Assembly: GCA_005223035.1 (NCBI GenBank)
Contig: NJBK01000010.1
Span: 1 to 64,000, forward strand
DNA from: Chloroflexi bacterium B3_Chlor
GTDB taxonomy: Bacteria > Chloroflexota > Anaerolineae > UBA7937 > B3-Chlor
DNA length: 64,000 bases
Direction: 5' to 3'
In this document: positions 41,776 through 50,258 of the stretch, in pieces
Layout of the letters: each line of letters begins with the position of its first letter
How positions within the stretch are numbered: the stretch's first letter is position 1
Position numbers and translations under genes: made by a program
Notes under the pieces: generated by a model
What the model was told of the DNA's origin: nothing
Databases searched by the model: none
The model's input: the letters and a program-made list of their open reading frames with translations, nothing else

Positions 41776-44361
41776 GTGGATCATATTGAGGAACTTCAGG
41801 AGATCGTGGGGGAGGAGAATGTCAGGACCGACGAAGTTGAGTTGATGTCCTACTCTCGTGACATGTCAGTTCACGTTGGCGTCCCTGAGGTTATCATCTT
41901 CGCGCACTCGACAGATCAGGTATCGAAGATCATGGCCCTCGCCAACGAACGCAAGATAGCTGTGACCCCCAGGGGCTCTGGAACCAGTGTGACGGGAGCA
42001 GTACTGGCTCCCACAGGAGGCATCATCCTGGATCTGTCCAAGATGAATGAGATAAGGGAGATCAACAAGGAGGACGGATACGTGGTGGTGGAGCCGGGGG
42101 TTATCCTCAATAACCTGAACGCGGCTCTAGCGCCCACTCACTTCTATCCCCCGGATCCCAGCAGCGGCCCCTTGGCCTCCATAGGGGGCACTGTGGCCAC
42201 CAACGCCAGTGGCGAGCGCGCGGTCAAGTATGGTGGCACCAAGGACTGGATCATGGGACTGGAGGTGGTGCTGGCCGATGGCCGAGCGCTCAAGACCGGA
42301 ACTACGGCACCCAAGAGCTCCTCAGGTTTCGACTTGACCCATGTCTTCATTGGGTCTGAAGGCACGCTTGGGGTGGTGACCGAGATCACGGCCAGGATCC
42401 TGCCGAAGCCGGAATACGTGGCCTTCGCCACCATAAGGTTCAAGAACTTGGAAGATGCGGGAGACACGGTAACCGAAATCCTGACCCAAGGCATCCCTCT
42501 TTCGAAGTGCGAAGTTCTGGATAGCGTATCGCTGGGTGTGGTCAAAGAGGTGATGGGTTTGGAAATCCCTGATGACGTGGGCTGCATGCTCTTCATCGAG
42601 GTGGACGGCCAGAAGGCCATGGTTCAGGAGCAACTGGAGCGGATTAACGAGACCGCCGACAAGCACAACCAGATAGGCATGGAGTGGACCGACGATGCTC
42701 AGGAGATGGCCGGGATTTGGGCGGCCCGGTCTGGATTGGTGGCAGCCCTGTCGAAGGTGGCCAGGGGTGAGCGGTTGATACCGTTGGTAGAGGACTTCGG
42801 GGTTCCGATCAGCAAGATCCCGGACGTCATCAAGGAGGTTCAGAAGGTAGGAGACAAGCACGGCTTCCGCATCGCCAGCTTCGGCCACGTGGGAGATGGG
42901 AATATCCATGCGGTGCTCCTGCTAGATGCTAGGAAACCAGAACATTGGCACAAAGCTAAGGAGATAGCCAAAGACTTCATTGATGTGACCTTGAAGCTGG
43001 ATGGTACCCTCACCGCCGAGCACGGTACCGGCATGGCCAAGTCACCTTTCATGGTCGAGGAGCTCGGTATTGGGCAGGACGTCATGAGAACCATCAAACA
43101 AGCCCTCGACCCCAACGGTATTCTGAACCCCGGCAAGATGGGACTTGATGATATCGTGAAGGATATCTACGACCATTTCGCCTTTACCGACCTATTGGAC
43201 AGGCCCGAGGAGGTGCAGAGCTACGGCAAGCCTACTGATGACGAGATATACGCCTGTATCCAGTGCGGTTTCTGCCGCCTGGGCTGCCCCATATTTGCCG
43301 AGACCGCGCTGGAGTCACGGAACGCCCGAGGCCACGTTATTCTGGCCTACAATCTGATGGCAGGGGCCGTGGAGCCATCAGAGGAGTTGGCAGCGAGCTT
43401 CTATCAGTGCACCACTTGCCTGAACTGCAAGGCCACCTGTCCTGCAGGCATCGAAGTCTCCGAGATCGTTGGCGCGGCGCGCCAGCGACTAGCCGAGGCA
43501 GGCTATCTCCCCCAGGTGTTTGTGCCCATGGTGGAGAGCTTGAAGGAGGAAGGTAATCCCTTCGGGGAGCTTGCCGAGAAGAGAACGGAGACCTATCCCT
43601 CTGGCTATGAGGAAAAGGCAGCAGCCCGCGAAGAGGTGGATGTGCTTCTCTATCTGGGTTGCACGGGTTCTTACCAGGACCTGTACATCGTACCTAGCAT
43701 GATGGAGTTGATGGACAATCTGGGGGTGAACTACGCCGTGCTGGGGGAAGAGGAAAACTGCTGTGGATATGTAGCTCATCTCATCGGCGCCGAGGAGAGT
43801 TTTCAGGAATGCATGGAGAAGAACATCGAGACCTTCTCCAAACTGAACCCCAGGATGATAGTCACTACCTGTGCCGGGTGCCACAGAACGCTACGGGACC
43901 TGTATCGTGAGTATTCGGACTTCGATGTGGAGGTACTGCATGCAGTCGAATACATGGACCGTCTGATCCCGGAGGGCAAGCTGGAGTTCAAGGGAGAGTT
44001 CCCGAGAAAGGTCATCTATCATGACCCCTGCGACATCGGCAGGCACATGAACATCTACGAGCCGCCACGCCACGTGCTCGAAGCGGTTCCCGGGTTGGAG
44101 TTGATGGAGTTCGGGCTGAACCGCGCGCTGGCCAAGTGCTGTGGCGGCGGTGGGGGACTCAAGGGCTATGATGGCGCGCTGAGTTCAACCTTGGCCGAGA
44201 ACCGGGTAGCCGAGGCCATGGACATGGGCGCTGAGGTGATAGTCTCGGCGTGCCCGACCTGCAAGAGCAATCTAAAGCTGGCCGCCGCTAAACTACAAAG
44301 GGAGCGCAAGCAGAGGATGAAGGTGATGGACATCACCGAGGTGGTGGCGGAGGCGCTCTGA
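41776..44361 (+). CDS. GlcD-type FAD dehydrogenase fused to Fe-S and CCG domains
   Basis: 861 residues. A PCMH FAD domain (about 35-215, with PRGSGTSVTGAVL and FYPPDPSSGPLASIGGTVA) is followed by an FAD-oxidase C domain with FGHVGDGNIHAV near 375. A two-cluster ferredoxin has CIQCGFCRLGCP near 494 and CTTCLNCKATCP near 545. Two CCG domains follow (LGCTGSYQD ... CCGYVAHLIG ... CAGCHR, then DPCDIGRH ... CCGGGGG ... CPTC). This is GlcD and GlcF in one chain. It oxidises a D-2-hydroxy acid (lactate, glycolate, hydroxyglutarate or an aryl 2-hydroxy acid) and passes electrons through the CCG part to quinone or an electron carrier. Start GTG after AAGGAGG. Confidence 0.9.
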   Translation: MDHIEELQEIVGEENVRTDEVELMSYSRDMSVHVGVPEVIIFAHSTDQVSKIMALANERKIAVTPRGSGTSVTGAVLAPTGGIILDLSKMNEIREINKEDGYVVVEPGVILNNLNAALAPTHFYPPDPSSGPLASIGGTVATNASGERAVKYGGTKDWIMGLEVVLADGRALKTGTTAPKSSSGFDLTHVFIGSEGTLGVVTEITARILPKPEYVAFATIRFKNLEDAGDTVTEILTQGIPLSKCEVLDSVSLGVVKEVMGLEIPDDVGCMLFIEVDGQKAMVQEQLERINETADKHNQIGMEWTDDAQEMAGIWAARSGLVAALSKVARGERLIPLVEDFGVPISKIPDVIKEVQKVGDKHGFRIASFGHVGDGNIHAVLLLDARKPEHWHKAKEIAKDFIDVTLKLDGTLTAEHGTGMAKSPFMVEELGIGQDVMRTIKQALDPNGILNPGKMGLDDIVKDIYDHFAFTDLLDRPEEVQSYGKPTDDEIYACIQCGFCRLGCPIFAETALESRNARGHVILAYNLMAGAVEPSEELAASFYQCTTCLNCKATCPAGIEVSEIVGAARQRLAEAGYLPQVFVPMVESLKEEGNPFGELAEKRTETYPSGYEEKAAAREEVDVLLYLGCTGSYQDLYIVPSMMELMDNLGVNYAVLGEEENCCGYVAHLIGAEESFQECMEKNIETFSKLNPRMIVTTCAGCHRTLRDLYREYSDFDVEVLHAVEYMDRLIPEGKLEFKGEFPRKVIYHDPCDIGRHMNIYEPPRHVLEAVPGLELMEFGLNRALAKCCGGGGGLKGYDGALSSTLAENRVAEAMDMGAEVIVSACPTCKSNLKLAAAKLQRERKQRMKVMDITEVVAEAL

Positions 44362-44400
44362 CCCAAGCGCTGCGCATGCAATTCCCGCAGAAGGAGCGTT

Positions 44401-45648
44401 ATGACGGAGAAGAAGCTGCTGCGCAAGCCGATAAAGGCAGCGAAACAGTTGGGCGAGGTGATGCGGGATTACTCTTACAGGATGGACCGCATCTCGAAGG
44501 GGGAGGAGGAGGGCAAGATCGCTTGGTGTACCAGCGTCGGTCCAGCCGAACTGCTGTGCGCTCTTGACTTCGAGGTGCACTACCCTGAGAACCACGGTGC
44601 TATGCTCGGCTCGACTAGGTTAGCCATGGACTATATACCGCTAGCCAACGCCATCGGCTACTCTCCTGACATCTGTTCCTACCTTACGAGTGACGTAGGT
44701 TGCTACCTGAAGGGAGAAACCCCTCTTTCCAGGGCTTATCCAGGAATCGACAGCGTACCCAGACCTGACATATTGGCTTACAACACCAACCAGTGCCGGG
44801 ATGTGAGGGAGTGGTTTGAGTACTACGGGCGGGAGTTCAATGTCCCGGTGGTGGGGATCAATCCTCCTCACGGCCTGAGGGAGATTGTGCCAGCGGAGAT
44901 CGCTGATGTAGTACAGCAGATGAAGGACTTGATACCTACCCTGGAGGAGGTGAGTGGTCAGAAGTTCGACATAGACAAATTCAGAGAGAGCATGCGCCTC
45001 TCTCGAGAGTGCAGTGAGCTTTGGGGGCATGTCCTGGGCCTGGCGAGGAATGTGCCCTCTCCCTGGACCTTCTTCGACGGTACCATCCACATGGGTCCGG
45101 CGGTTTGCTTGAGGGGTAGTCAGAGAGCTAATGATTACTATCAGATCCTCAAGGCGGAACTGGAGGAGAGGGTCGCAGAGGGTGTAGGAGCTGTGGAGGA
45201 TGAGCGGTTCCGGATATACTGGGAAGGCATGCCCATCTGGGGTAGACTGCGAGCCCTTTCTGAGCAATTCTATGAATTGAAAAGCTGCGTGCTGGTGTCA
45301 ACCTACTGCAATAGCTGGATCTTCAGCGCCTTTGACGAGAACAGACCTTTCGAGAGCATGGCCCAGGCCTATACCGAGATCTTCATCAACCGCAGTGAGC
45401 CGGTGAAAGAGCGATACATGGAGAAGTTGGTGGAGGAATTCAAGGTGGATGGGATCATCTTCCATGATTCCAAGACCTGTCCCAACAACTCCAACTCCCG
45501 ATATGGCATGCCCCAGAGGCTGGAGAAGAAGCTTGGCATCCCCACTCTGACCATTGATGCCGACTTGAACGATCTGAGGATGTATTCGGAGGAGACTACC
45601 AGGACCAACATCGAGGCCTTCATCGAGCAGCTTGAGGAGAGGGAGTAG
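44401..45648 (+). CDS. Benzoyl-CoA reductase / 2-hydroxyacyl-CoA dehydratase (HgdB/BcrB family) subunit
   Basis: 415 residues. Family signs are SVGPAELLCALDF (45-57), GYSPDICSYLTSDVG (86-100), YNTNQCRDVREWFE (127-140) and FHDSKTCPNNS (354-364). Likely cluster ligands are C92, C132 and C360; other Cys are at 43, 53, 101, 204, 236, 296 and 303. It takes electrons from the ATP-driven activase next door for reductive dearomatisation or dehydration. Class I benzoyl-CoA reductases need two different subunits of this family plus two activase subunits. Here there is one of each, so it may be a homodimer, as in the double-cubane cluster proteins, or may pair with a subunit outside the window. Confidence 0.85.
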   Translation: MTEKKLLRKPIKAAKQLGEVMRDYSYRMDRISKGEEEGKIAWCTSVGPAELLCALDFEVHYPENHGAMLGSTRLAMDYIPLANAIGYSPDICSYLTSDVGCYLKGETPLSRAYPGIDSVPRPDILAYNTNQCRDVREWFEYYGREFNVPVVGINPPHGLREIVPAEIADVVQQMKDLIPTLEEVSGQKFDIDKFRESMRLSRECSELWGHVLGLARNVPSPWTFFDGTIHMGPAVCLRGSQRANDYYQILKAELEERVAEGVGAVEDERFRIYWEGMPIWGRLRALSEQFYELKSCVLVSTYCNSWIFSAFDENRPFESMAQAYTEIFINRSEPVKERYMEKLVEEFKVDGIIFHDSKTCPNNSNSRYGMPQRLEKKLGIPTLTIDADLNDLRMYSEETTRTNIEAFIEQLEERE

Positions 45649-45651
45649 GCT

Positions 45652-46494
45652 TTGTCACAGAAGGGAGTGAACCTGGACGATAGGTACTTCGCAGGGCTGG
45701 ATTCGGGCACCTCGACGACCAAAGCGGTAGTCATAGATGCGAGGAAGGGGATCCTGGGCAGCTTCGTGCGCAGGTCGGGTGCGAATCTGCTAGAATCTGC
45801 CGAAATCGCCTTCGAAGAGGCCCTGAAGCGAGCCAGACTCAATCGGGATGACATAGAGTACGTTGTTGCCACCGGTTTTGGGAGGAGGAGCATATCCTTT
45901 GCAGACTTGAGCAAGACCGAGATAAGCTGTCACTCCAGAGGGTGTCACCATTATTTCCCCGAGGAAATCACGGTGATAGATATCGGTGGCCAGGACAACA
46001 AGGTGGTCAAGCTTGATGCCGGAGGCAGGAAGACCAGCTTCAAGATGAATCGCAAGTGCGCTGCCGGCACCGGTGCTTTCTTGGAGGAGATGGCTTACAA
46101 GCTCGACGTCCCCTTACATGAGCTCGAGGACTTGGCCAGAAAGTCCAGCAAGGGGACGGAGTTGGGGAGCTTTTGCACAGTCTTCACTGCCACCGAAGTC
46201 CTAGACAGAATCCGGGGCGGTAAGAGGCTTGAGGACATCGTGAGAGGCCTTTTCAGTTCGGTCGCCAAGCGGATCCTGGAGATGGATACTCTGACTGGTC
46301 GAGTGATCATGAGTGGCGGGGTTGTGGCCCACAACCCTATAGTGGCTGAGATTATCGGTGAGAGGGCCAAGAAGAAAGTGGAGATAGCGCCGCATCCTCA
46401 GGAAATGGGGGCTTTTGGAGCGGCGCTTTTTGCTGCCGAATCGCAGGCGGCGGAACCAACACAGGAGAACCTATTACCAATATCGAGGAGGTAG
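45652..46494 (+). CDS. ATP-dependent activase (HgdC / BcrA / BadF family)
   Basis: 280 residues of ASKHA fold: GLDSGTSTTKAVVID (15-29), DIGGQDNKVVKLD (110-122), MSGGVVAHNP (220-229). C136 (RKCAAGTGAFLEE) and C175 (GSFCTVFTATEV) are the two ligands that hold one [4Fe-4S] cluster between subunits of the dimer. It couples ATP hydrolysis to electron transfer into the HgdB-type partner, three bases upstream. Start TTG at 45652, with GGAGAGGGAG in the end of the previous gene. Confidence 0.9.
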   Translation: MSQKGVNLDDRYFAGLDSGTSTTKAVVIDARKGILGSFVRRSGANLLESAEIAFEEALKRARLNRDDIEYVVATGFGRRSISFADLSKTEISCHSRGCHHYFPEEITVIDIGGQDNKVVKLDAGGRKTSFKMNRKCAAGTGAFLEEMAYKLDVPLHELEDLARKSSKGTELGSFCTVFTATEVLDRIRGGKRLEDIVRGLFSSVAKRILEMDTLTGRVIMSGGVVAHNPIVAEIIGERAKKKVEIAPHPQEMGAFGAALFAAESQAAEPTQENLLPISRR

Positions 46495-46497
46495 AGA

Positions 46498-47607
46498 ATG
46501 GCAACCGTGCCTGACGAGATTCAGACCTGGCAGATGGTGCAGCCAACCAGGAAGGATAGGGAGACGGGGGAGGTGACCCCTGGCAAACTGGAGAAGACCA
46601 GCGTCCCGGTGCCGGAGCTGCAGCCCGGCGACGTCCTGGTGGAGATCGCTGGCTGCGGGGTCTGCCACACCGACCTGGGGTATTTCTACTATGGTGTCCC
46701 CACGGTGACCAAGCCGCCTCTAACCTTGGGTCATGAGATCAGCGGCGTGGTCGTGGCTGGAGAGAAGGACTGGGTGGGCAAGGAGGTGATCATTCCAGCG
46801 GTCATGCCTTGTCGCAGTTGCCCGATCTGTGACATGGACCGAGGCAACCGGTGCCTGGCCCAGAAGATGCCCGGCAACAGCCTGGACATCTACGGCGGTT
46901 TCTCTAGCCATATCGTCGTTCCGGCCACGGATCTGTGCCCCGTGGAAGACCGCAAGGGTATGCCTCTGGAGTGGCTAGCAGTGATAGCCGATGCGGTGAC
47001 CAGCCCCTATCAGGCGGCGGTGCGAGCAGATGTCCAGGAGGGCGACAGGTGCATCATCACCGGGGTGACAGGGGGGCTCGGCGTGTTCATGTCGCAGATG
47101 CTCAAGGCCATGGGTGCCGACGTGGTGGTAGGTATCGCGCGTCACGAGGAGAAGCTGAAGAGGGCCTTGAACTACGGGGCTGACTACGTGATCAACTCCA
47201 CCGACAAGAGCGCCAGGGACGTGCGCAACGAGTTTCGCGAACTCTGCAAGGCCAACGGCCTGCCATCCAACTGGGGTTGGAAGATCTTCGAGATGACCGG
47301 AGCAAAGCCGGCTCAGGACATCGCTTTGGCTCTGCTGGGTTTCGTGGGCAAACTGGTCTGGGTAGGCTTCTCGACCAATCTCAACGAGTACTCACTCTCA
47401 AGGCTGATGGCCTTCGATGCTGAGATCATTGGCACCTGGGGTTGCCTGCCGGAGTACTATCCCACGGTGCTGCAGATGGTTCTCGATGGCAAGGTGGAGC
47501 TGGAGCCGTTCGTCGAGACTCGGCCCATGAGCCAGATTCAGGACGTGTTCGAGGAGGCTCACACCACCACCCTCATGAAGAGGATCGTTCTGACGCCTGA
47601 TTTCTAG
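46498..47607 (+). CDS. had: 6-hydroxycyclohex-1-ene-1-carbonyl-CoA dehydrogenase
   Basis: 369 residues, zinc medium-chain dehydrogenase. Catalytic zinc region GCGVCHTDLGYFYYGVPTV (52-70) and GHE (78-80). Structural zinc ligands are C105, C108, C111 and C119. NAD site GVTGGLGVFMSQMLKAMGAD. The FYYGVPT segment and the GNSLDIYGGFSSHIVVPA stretch match Had proteins of the benzoyl-CoA pathway rather than general alcohol dehydrogenases. It oxidises the dch product to 6-oxocyclohex-1-ene-carbonyl-CoA, the oah substrate. AGGAGG lies before the ATG, three bases after the activase stop. Confidence 0.88.
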   Translation: MATVPDEIQTWQMVQPTRKDRETGEVTPGKLEKTSVPVPELQPGDVLVEIAGCGVCHTDLGYFYYGVPTVTKPPLTLGHEISGVVVAGEKDWVGKEVIIPAVMPCRSCPICDMDRGNRCLAQKMPGNSLDIYGGFSSHIVVPATDLCPVEDRKGMPLEWLAVIADAVTSPYQAAVRADVQEGDRCIITGVTGGLGVFMSQMLKAMGADVVVGIARHEEKLKRALNYGADYVINSTDKSARDVRNEFRELCKANGLPSNWGWKIFEMTGAKPAQDIALALLGFVGKLVWVGFSTNLNEYSLSRLMAFDAEIIGTWGCLPEYYPTVLQMVLDGKVELEPFVETRPMSQIQDVFEEAHTTTLMKRIVLTPDF

Positions 47608-47638
47608 GGCCTTCAGCGCGGGGTAATGTCGTCAGAAC

Positions 47639-47667
47639 TGGACAATCCTGAGGGGGTGATGTATGAT
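47639..47667 (+). promoter_or_regulatory. Sigma-70 promoter for the LIV-type transporter
   Basis: TGGACA (47639-47644), 17 bases, TATGAT (47662-47667). The leader to the livK start would be about 180 bases. Confidence 0.55.
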
Positions 47668-47852
47668 GTGCCCGAAATCCTCACGGCCGGTTTGAGGGCC
47701 GTAAGGATCCAGGTAGGCGTTTCAACGCTTCACTATTGGCTAACTGCCTGTTGGAGACATGCATAATACAGAAAGGAGGTGGTGAAAAGAGCCCCTGATT
47801 GTGACTGGACGTTGGTAGATCGAATAGTACGACTGAAACAGGAGGAAAAGAA

Positions 47853-49151
47853 GTGAAGAAGATAGCTTTTGCTGCAGTGACGATCATTGCCTTGTTGGGG
47901 CTGTTGGTCTCGGCGTGCGGGGCACCACCCGCGCCTGAGCCTACAGAACCACCGCCTCCTCCGGCGGACACGCCCACAACGGCGCCGGAGGCTACGCCTA
48001 TTCCTGAGCCCGTAGTAGGGACGACCTACAAGATCGGGTTTGCCCCGTCGGTGACCGGTGGCGGGTCCTTCTTGGGCGAGCCTGAGCGGAACGTGGCCGA
48101 GATAATCCTGGAGGCGCTCGAGGAGGCCGGCGGCCTCGTTGGCCCTGACGGTGTGATACACCCCGTCGAGATCATCATGGGCGACACCGAGAGCAACCCC
48201 GATGTGGCAGCCAGCTTGGCCCGCCGGTACATTGACGAGGACGAGGTGGTGGCCCTGGTCATGGGCAGCTTGACGCCCATCAGCATGGCGATCTCCGCGG
48301 TGGCTATGGAGGCTGAGGTACCGTACGTCTCCATGGCTTCTTCGAGCGTGATCGTCAAGAGCCCCGACACCGGGGAGGTTTACTATTGGGTCTTCAAGAG
48401 CCCGCAGGGGAACTTCGAGGTGGCCCAGTGGCAGGTGGAGCGTCTCAACGCGATGGAGGATGTAACGTCAGTTTGCTACCTGTATGAGAATACCGGCTAT
48501 GGTGGAGACTGCTACCGCAACTCGTCAGGGCAACTGACCGAGGCTGGTTTCGAGAACGTCTTCGAAGGCGCCTTCGAGCGCACCGATACCGAGTTTCCGC
48601 AGGTTGTTGGTATCGAGGCTGCTGGCTGTGATGTGGTGGTCATCGGTGCCATCCCGCCTGGCGCGTCCAACGCCCATGCTGCGATTCGTACGGCGTTGCC
48701 GGACATCCCCATCATCCACGGTCACGGTGTCTGCGTGCAGGACTTCATCGACGTCGGTGGCGAGCCCATCGAGGGGGCGGAACTGCCTTGCAGTGCCGTG
48801 ATCATCGCTGAGGACGTGCCGGCCGATGACCCGCAGAAGGAAGTCTTCATGGACTTCAAGACGGCGTACGAGGAGTACACCGGTGAGACGGTCAGCACCT
48901 TCGGCGGCCATGCCTGGGATGCCCTATCCTGGGTGCTCGAGGCGCTGGAGAGCCTGGACGAGGGCATGACCCTGGAGGAACAGAGGGTCGCGGTTCGTGA
49001 CTACATCGAGGCCAATATCACGGATTGGCCAGGCACCGCTGGCGTATTCAACATCAACACTGAGGATCACTGTGGGATTGACTACACCTCCTTCACCTGG
49101 TTCAAGGTAGAGGACCAAGGGTTTGTCCCCTTCCCGGCAGAGGAGTGGTAG
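47853..49151 (+). CDS. livK: Branched-chain amino acid / aromatic acid ABC transporter, lipoprotein binding component
   Basis: 432 residues. Lipoprotein signal peptide with lipobox LVSAC (C22), then a Pro/Thr-rich linker. A Leu/Ile/Val-binding-protein-type periplasmic fold follows (YKIGFAPSVTGGGSFLGEPE; MASSSVIV near 160). LIV-type binding proteins carry branched-chain amino acids but also benzoate, 4-hydroxybenzoate and similar acids in aromatic degraders. The context favours an aromatic or aryl-amino-acid ligand. GGAGGAAAAG precedes the GTG/ATG start. A strong hairpin follows the gene. Confidence 0.88.
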   Translation: MKKIAFAAVTIIALLGLLVSACGAPPAPEPTEPPPPPADTPTTAPEATPIPEPVVGTTYKIGFAPSVTGGGSFLGEPERNVAEIILEALEEAGGLVGPDGVIHPVEIIMGDTESNPDVAASLARRYIDEDEVVALVMGSLTPISMAISAVAMEAEVPYVSMASSSVIVKSPDTGEVYYWVFKSPQGNFEVAQWQVERLNAMEDVTSVCYLYENTGYGGDCYRNSSGQLTEAGFENVFEGAFERTDTEFPQVVGIEAAGCDVVVIGAIPPGASNAHAAIRTALPDIPIIHGHGVCVQDFIDVGGEPIEGAELPCSAVIIAEDVPADDPQKEVFMDFKTAYEEYTGETVSTFGGHAWDALSWVLEALESLDEGMTLEEQRVAVRDYIEANITDWPGTAGVFNINTEDHCGIDYTSFTWFKVEDQGFVPFPAEEW

Positions 49152-49166
49152 GCGTACGTAGAGTTC

Positions 49167-49196
49167 AGGGACTGGGGCAAGCGCCCCAGTCCCTGC
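49167..49196 (+). terminator. Strong hairpin between livK and livH
   Basis: A 13-bp perfect stem (CAGGGACTGGGGC / GCCCCAGTCCCTG) with a 4-base loop, followed by CTTTGCTCTG. A partial terminator here would let the binding protein be made in excess over the membrane subunits, as in other ABC importers. Confidence 0.75.
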
Positions 49197-49221
49197 TTTG
49201 CTCTGATACATCGGAGTCGAT

Positions 49222-50247
49222 ATGCAGGGATTCCTTGGCAATAGGTCAGTGAAGAGAGGGCTAACGGTGGCTGCCATGGTCGTATTGGTAGCCCTTGTTC
49301 TGTTCCTTGCCTATCAGAAGAACTTTGGGCCCAAGGCCTTCGCCCAGTGGACGATAGATGGGATTCGAGGAGGGAGCATCTATGGCCTGGTCGGCTTGGG
49401 GTTCGTGGTGATTTTCAGCGTGACGGGGGTGATCAACTTTGCGCAGGGCGAGTTCGTCATGCTGGGCGCCATGTTCTGCGCCACCTTCTACGCGCTCGAT
49501 GTTCCCTTGCCTCCGCCCTTGAAGCTCGTGGTAGCTATCATTCTAACGGTGATCATAGTCACCCTTGTGGGAGTGATATTTGAGAGGGCAACCATTTCTC
49601 CCGCTCGAGCTCGAGGCGCGCACATCGTGACACTGATCATCATCACCATTGGGTTCACCATCACCGTCAGGGCGATAGCGTTGTTACTGTGGGGCAGCCG
49701 GGCCAAGATCGTGCCGGCTTTTACCAACCTGCAACAGACAGATGTCATCTTTCGTCCTTTAGGGCTGACCCTGTCTGCTCAGAGCTTATGGATTTGGGGA
49801 ACCGTAGCCGTGGTGCTTGCTGCGTTGTACTACTTCTTCGAGCGCACCATGATGGGCAAGGCGTTCCGGGCCTGCGCTATCAACCCTAGGGCCGCTGAGT
49901 TGATGGGTATCAATCCCAGTCGTATGTCTCTCCTCTCCTTTGCGCTGGCTGCTGCGGTGGGGGCCGTCGGGGGCATCGTCTTCGGCGCTGCTACCCGGCC
50001 TCAATACGACATGGGGCTCGTGTTCGGGCTCAAGGGGTTCGTGGCCGCCATCATGGCCGGTATGGTCAATCCTCTGGGGGCGGTTCTCGGGGGTCTCATC
50101 CTGGGGGTGGCGGAGAATGTCGGTGCTGGTGTCACGGGGTTGTACGGTTACAGGGATCTTATAGCCTTTGTGATCCTGATCTTGATCTTGCTTTTCAGGC
50201 CCCAAGGTATCATCGGCGGAGGGGAGCGAGGCGTAGAGCAGACATAG
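49222..50247 (+). CDS. livH: LIV-type ABC transporter permease LivH
   Basis: 341 residues, about eight TM helices. GGSIYGLVGLGFVVIFSVTG and INFAQGEFVMLGAM are the LivH signature. RACAINPRAAELMGIN is the EAA-like loop that contacts the ATPases. It forms the translocation path with LivM. ATG start 70 bases after livK, beyond the hairpin. Confidence 0.93.
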   Translation: MQGFLGNRSVKRGLTVAAMVVLVALVLFLAYQKNFGPKAFAQWTIDGIRGGSIYGLVGLGFVVIFSVTGVINFAQGEFVMLGAMFCATFYALDVPLPPPLKLVVAIILTVIIVTLVGVIFERATISPARARGAHIVTLIIITIGFTITVRAIALLLWGSRAKIVPAFTNLQQTDVIFRPLGLTLSAQSLWIWGTVAVVLAALYYFFERTMMGKAFRACAINPRAAELMGINPSRMSLLSFALAAAVGAVGGIVFGAATRPQYDMGLVFGLKGFVAAIMAGMVNPLGAVLGGLILGVAENVGAGVTGLYGYRDLIAFVILILILLFRPQGIIGGGERGVEQT

Positions 50248-50258
50248 GAGATGAACCG

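Noticed and set aside
44401-46494. A full class I benzoyl-CoA reductase (bcrABCD)
   Set aside because: Only one HgdB-type and one activase gene are present, so a four-subunit enzyme cannot be claimed from this window.
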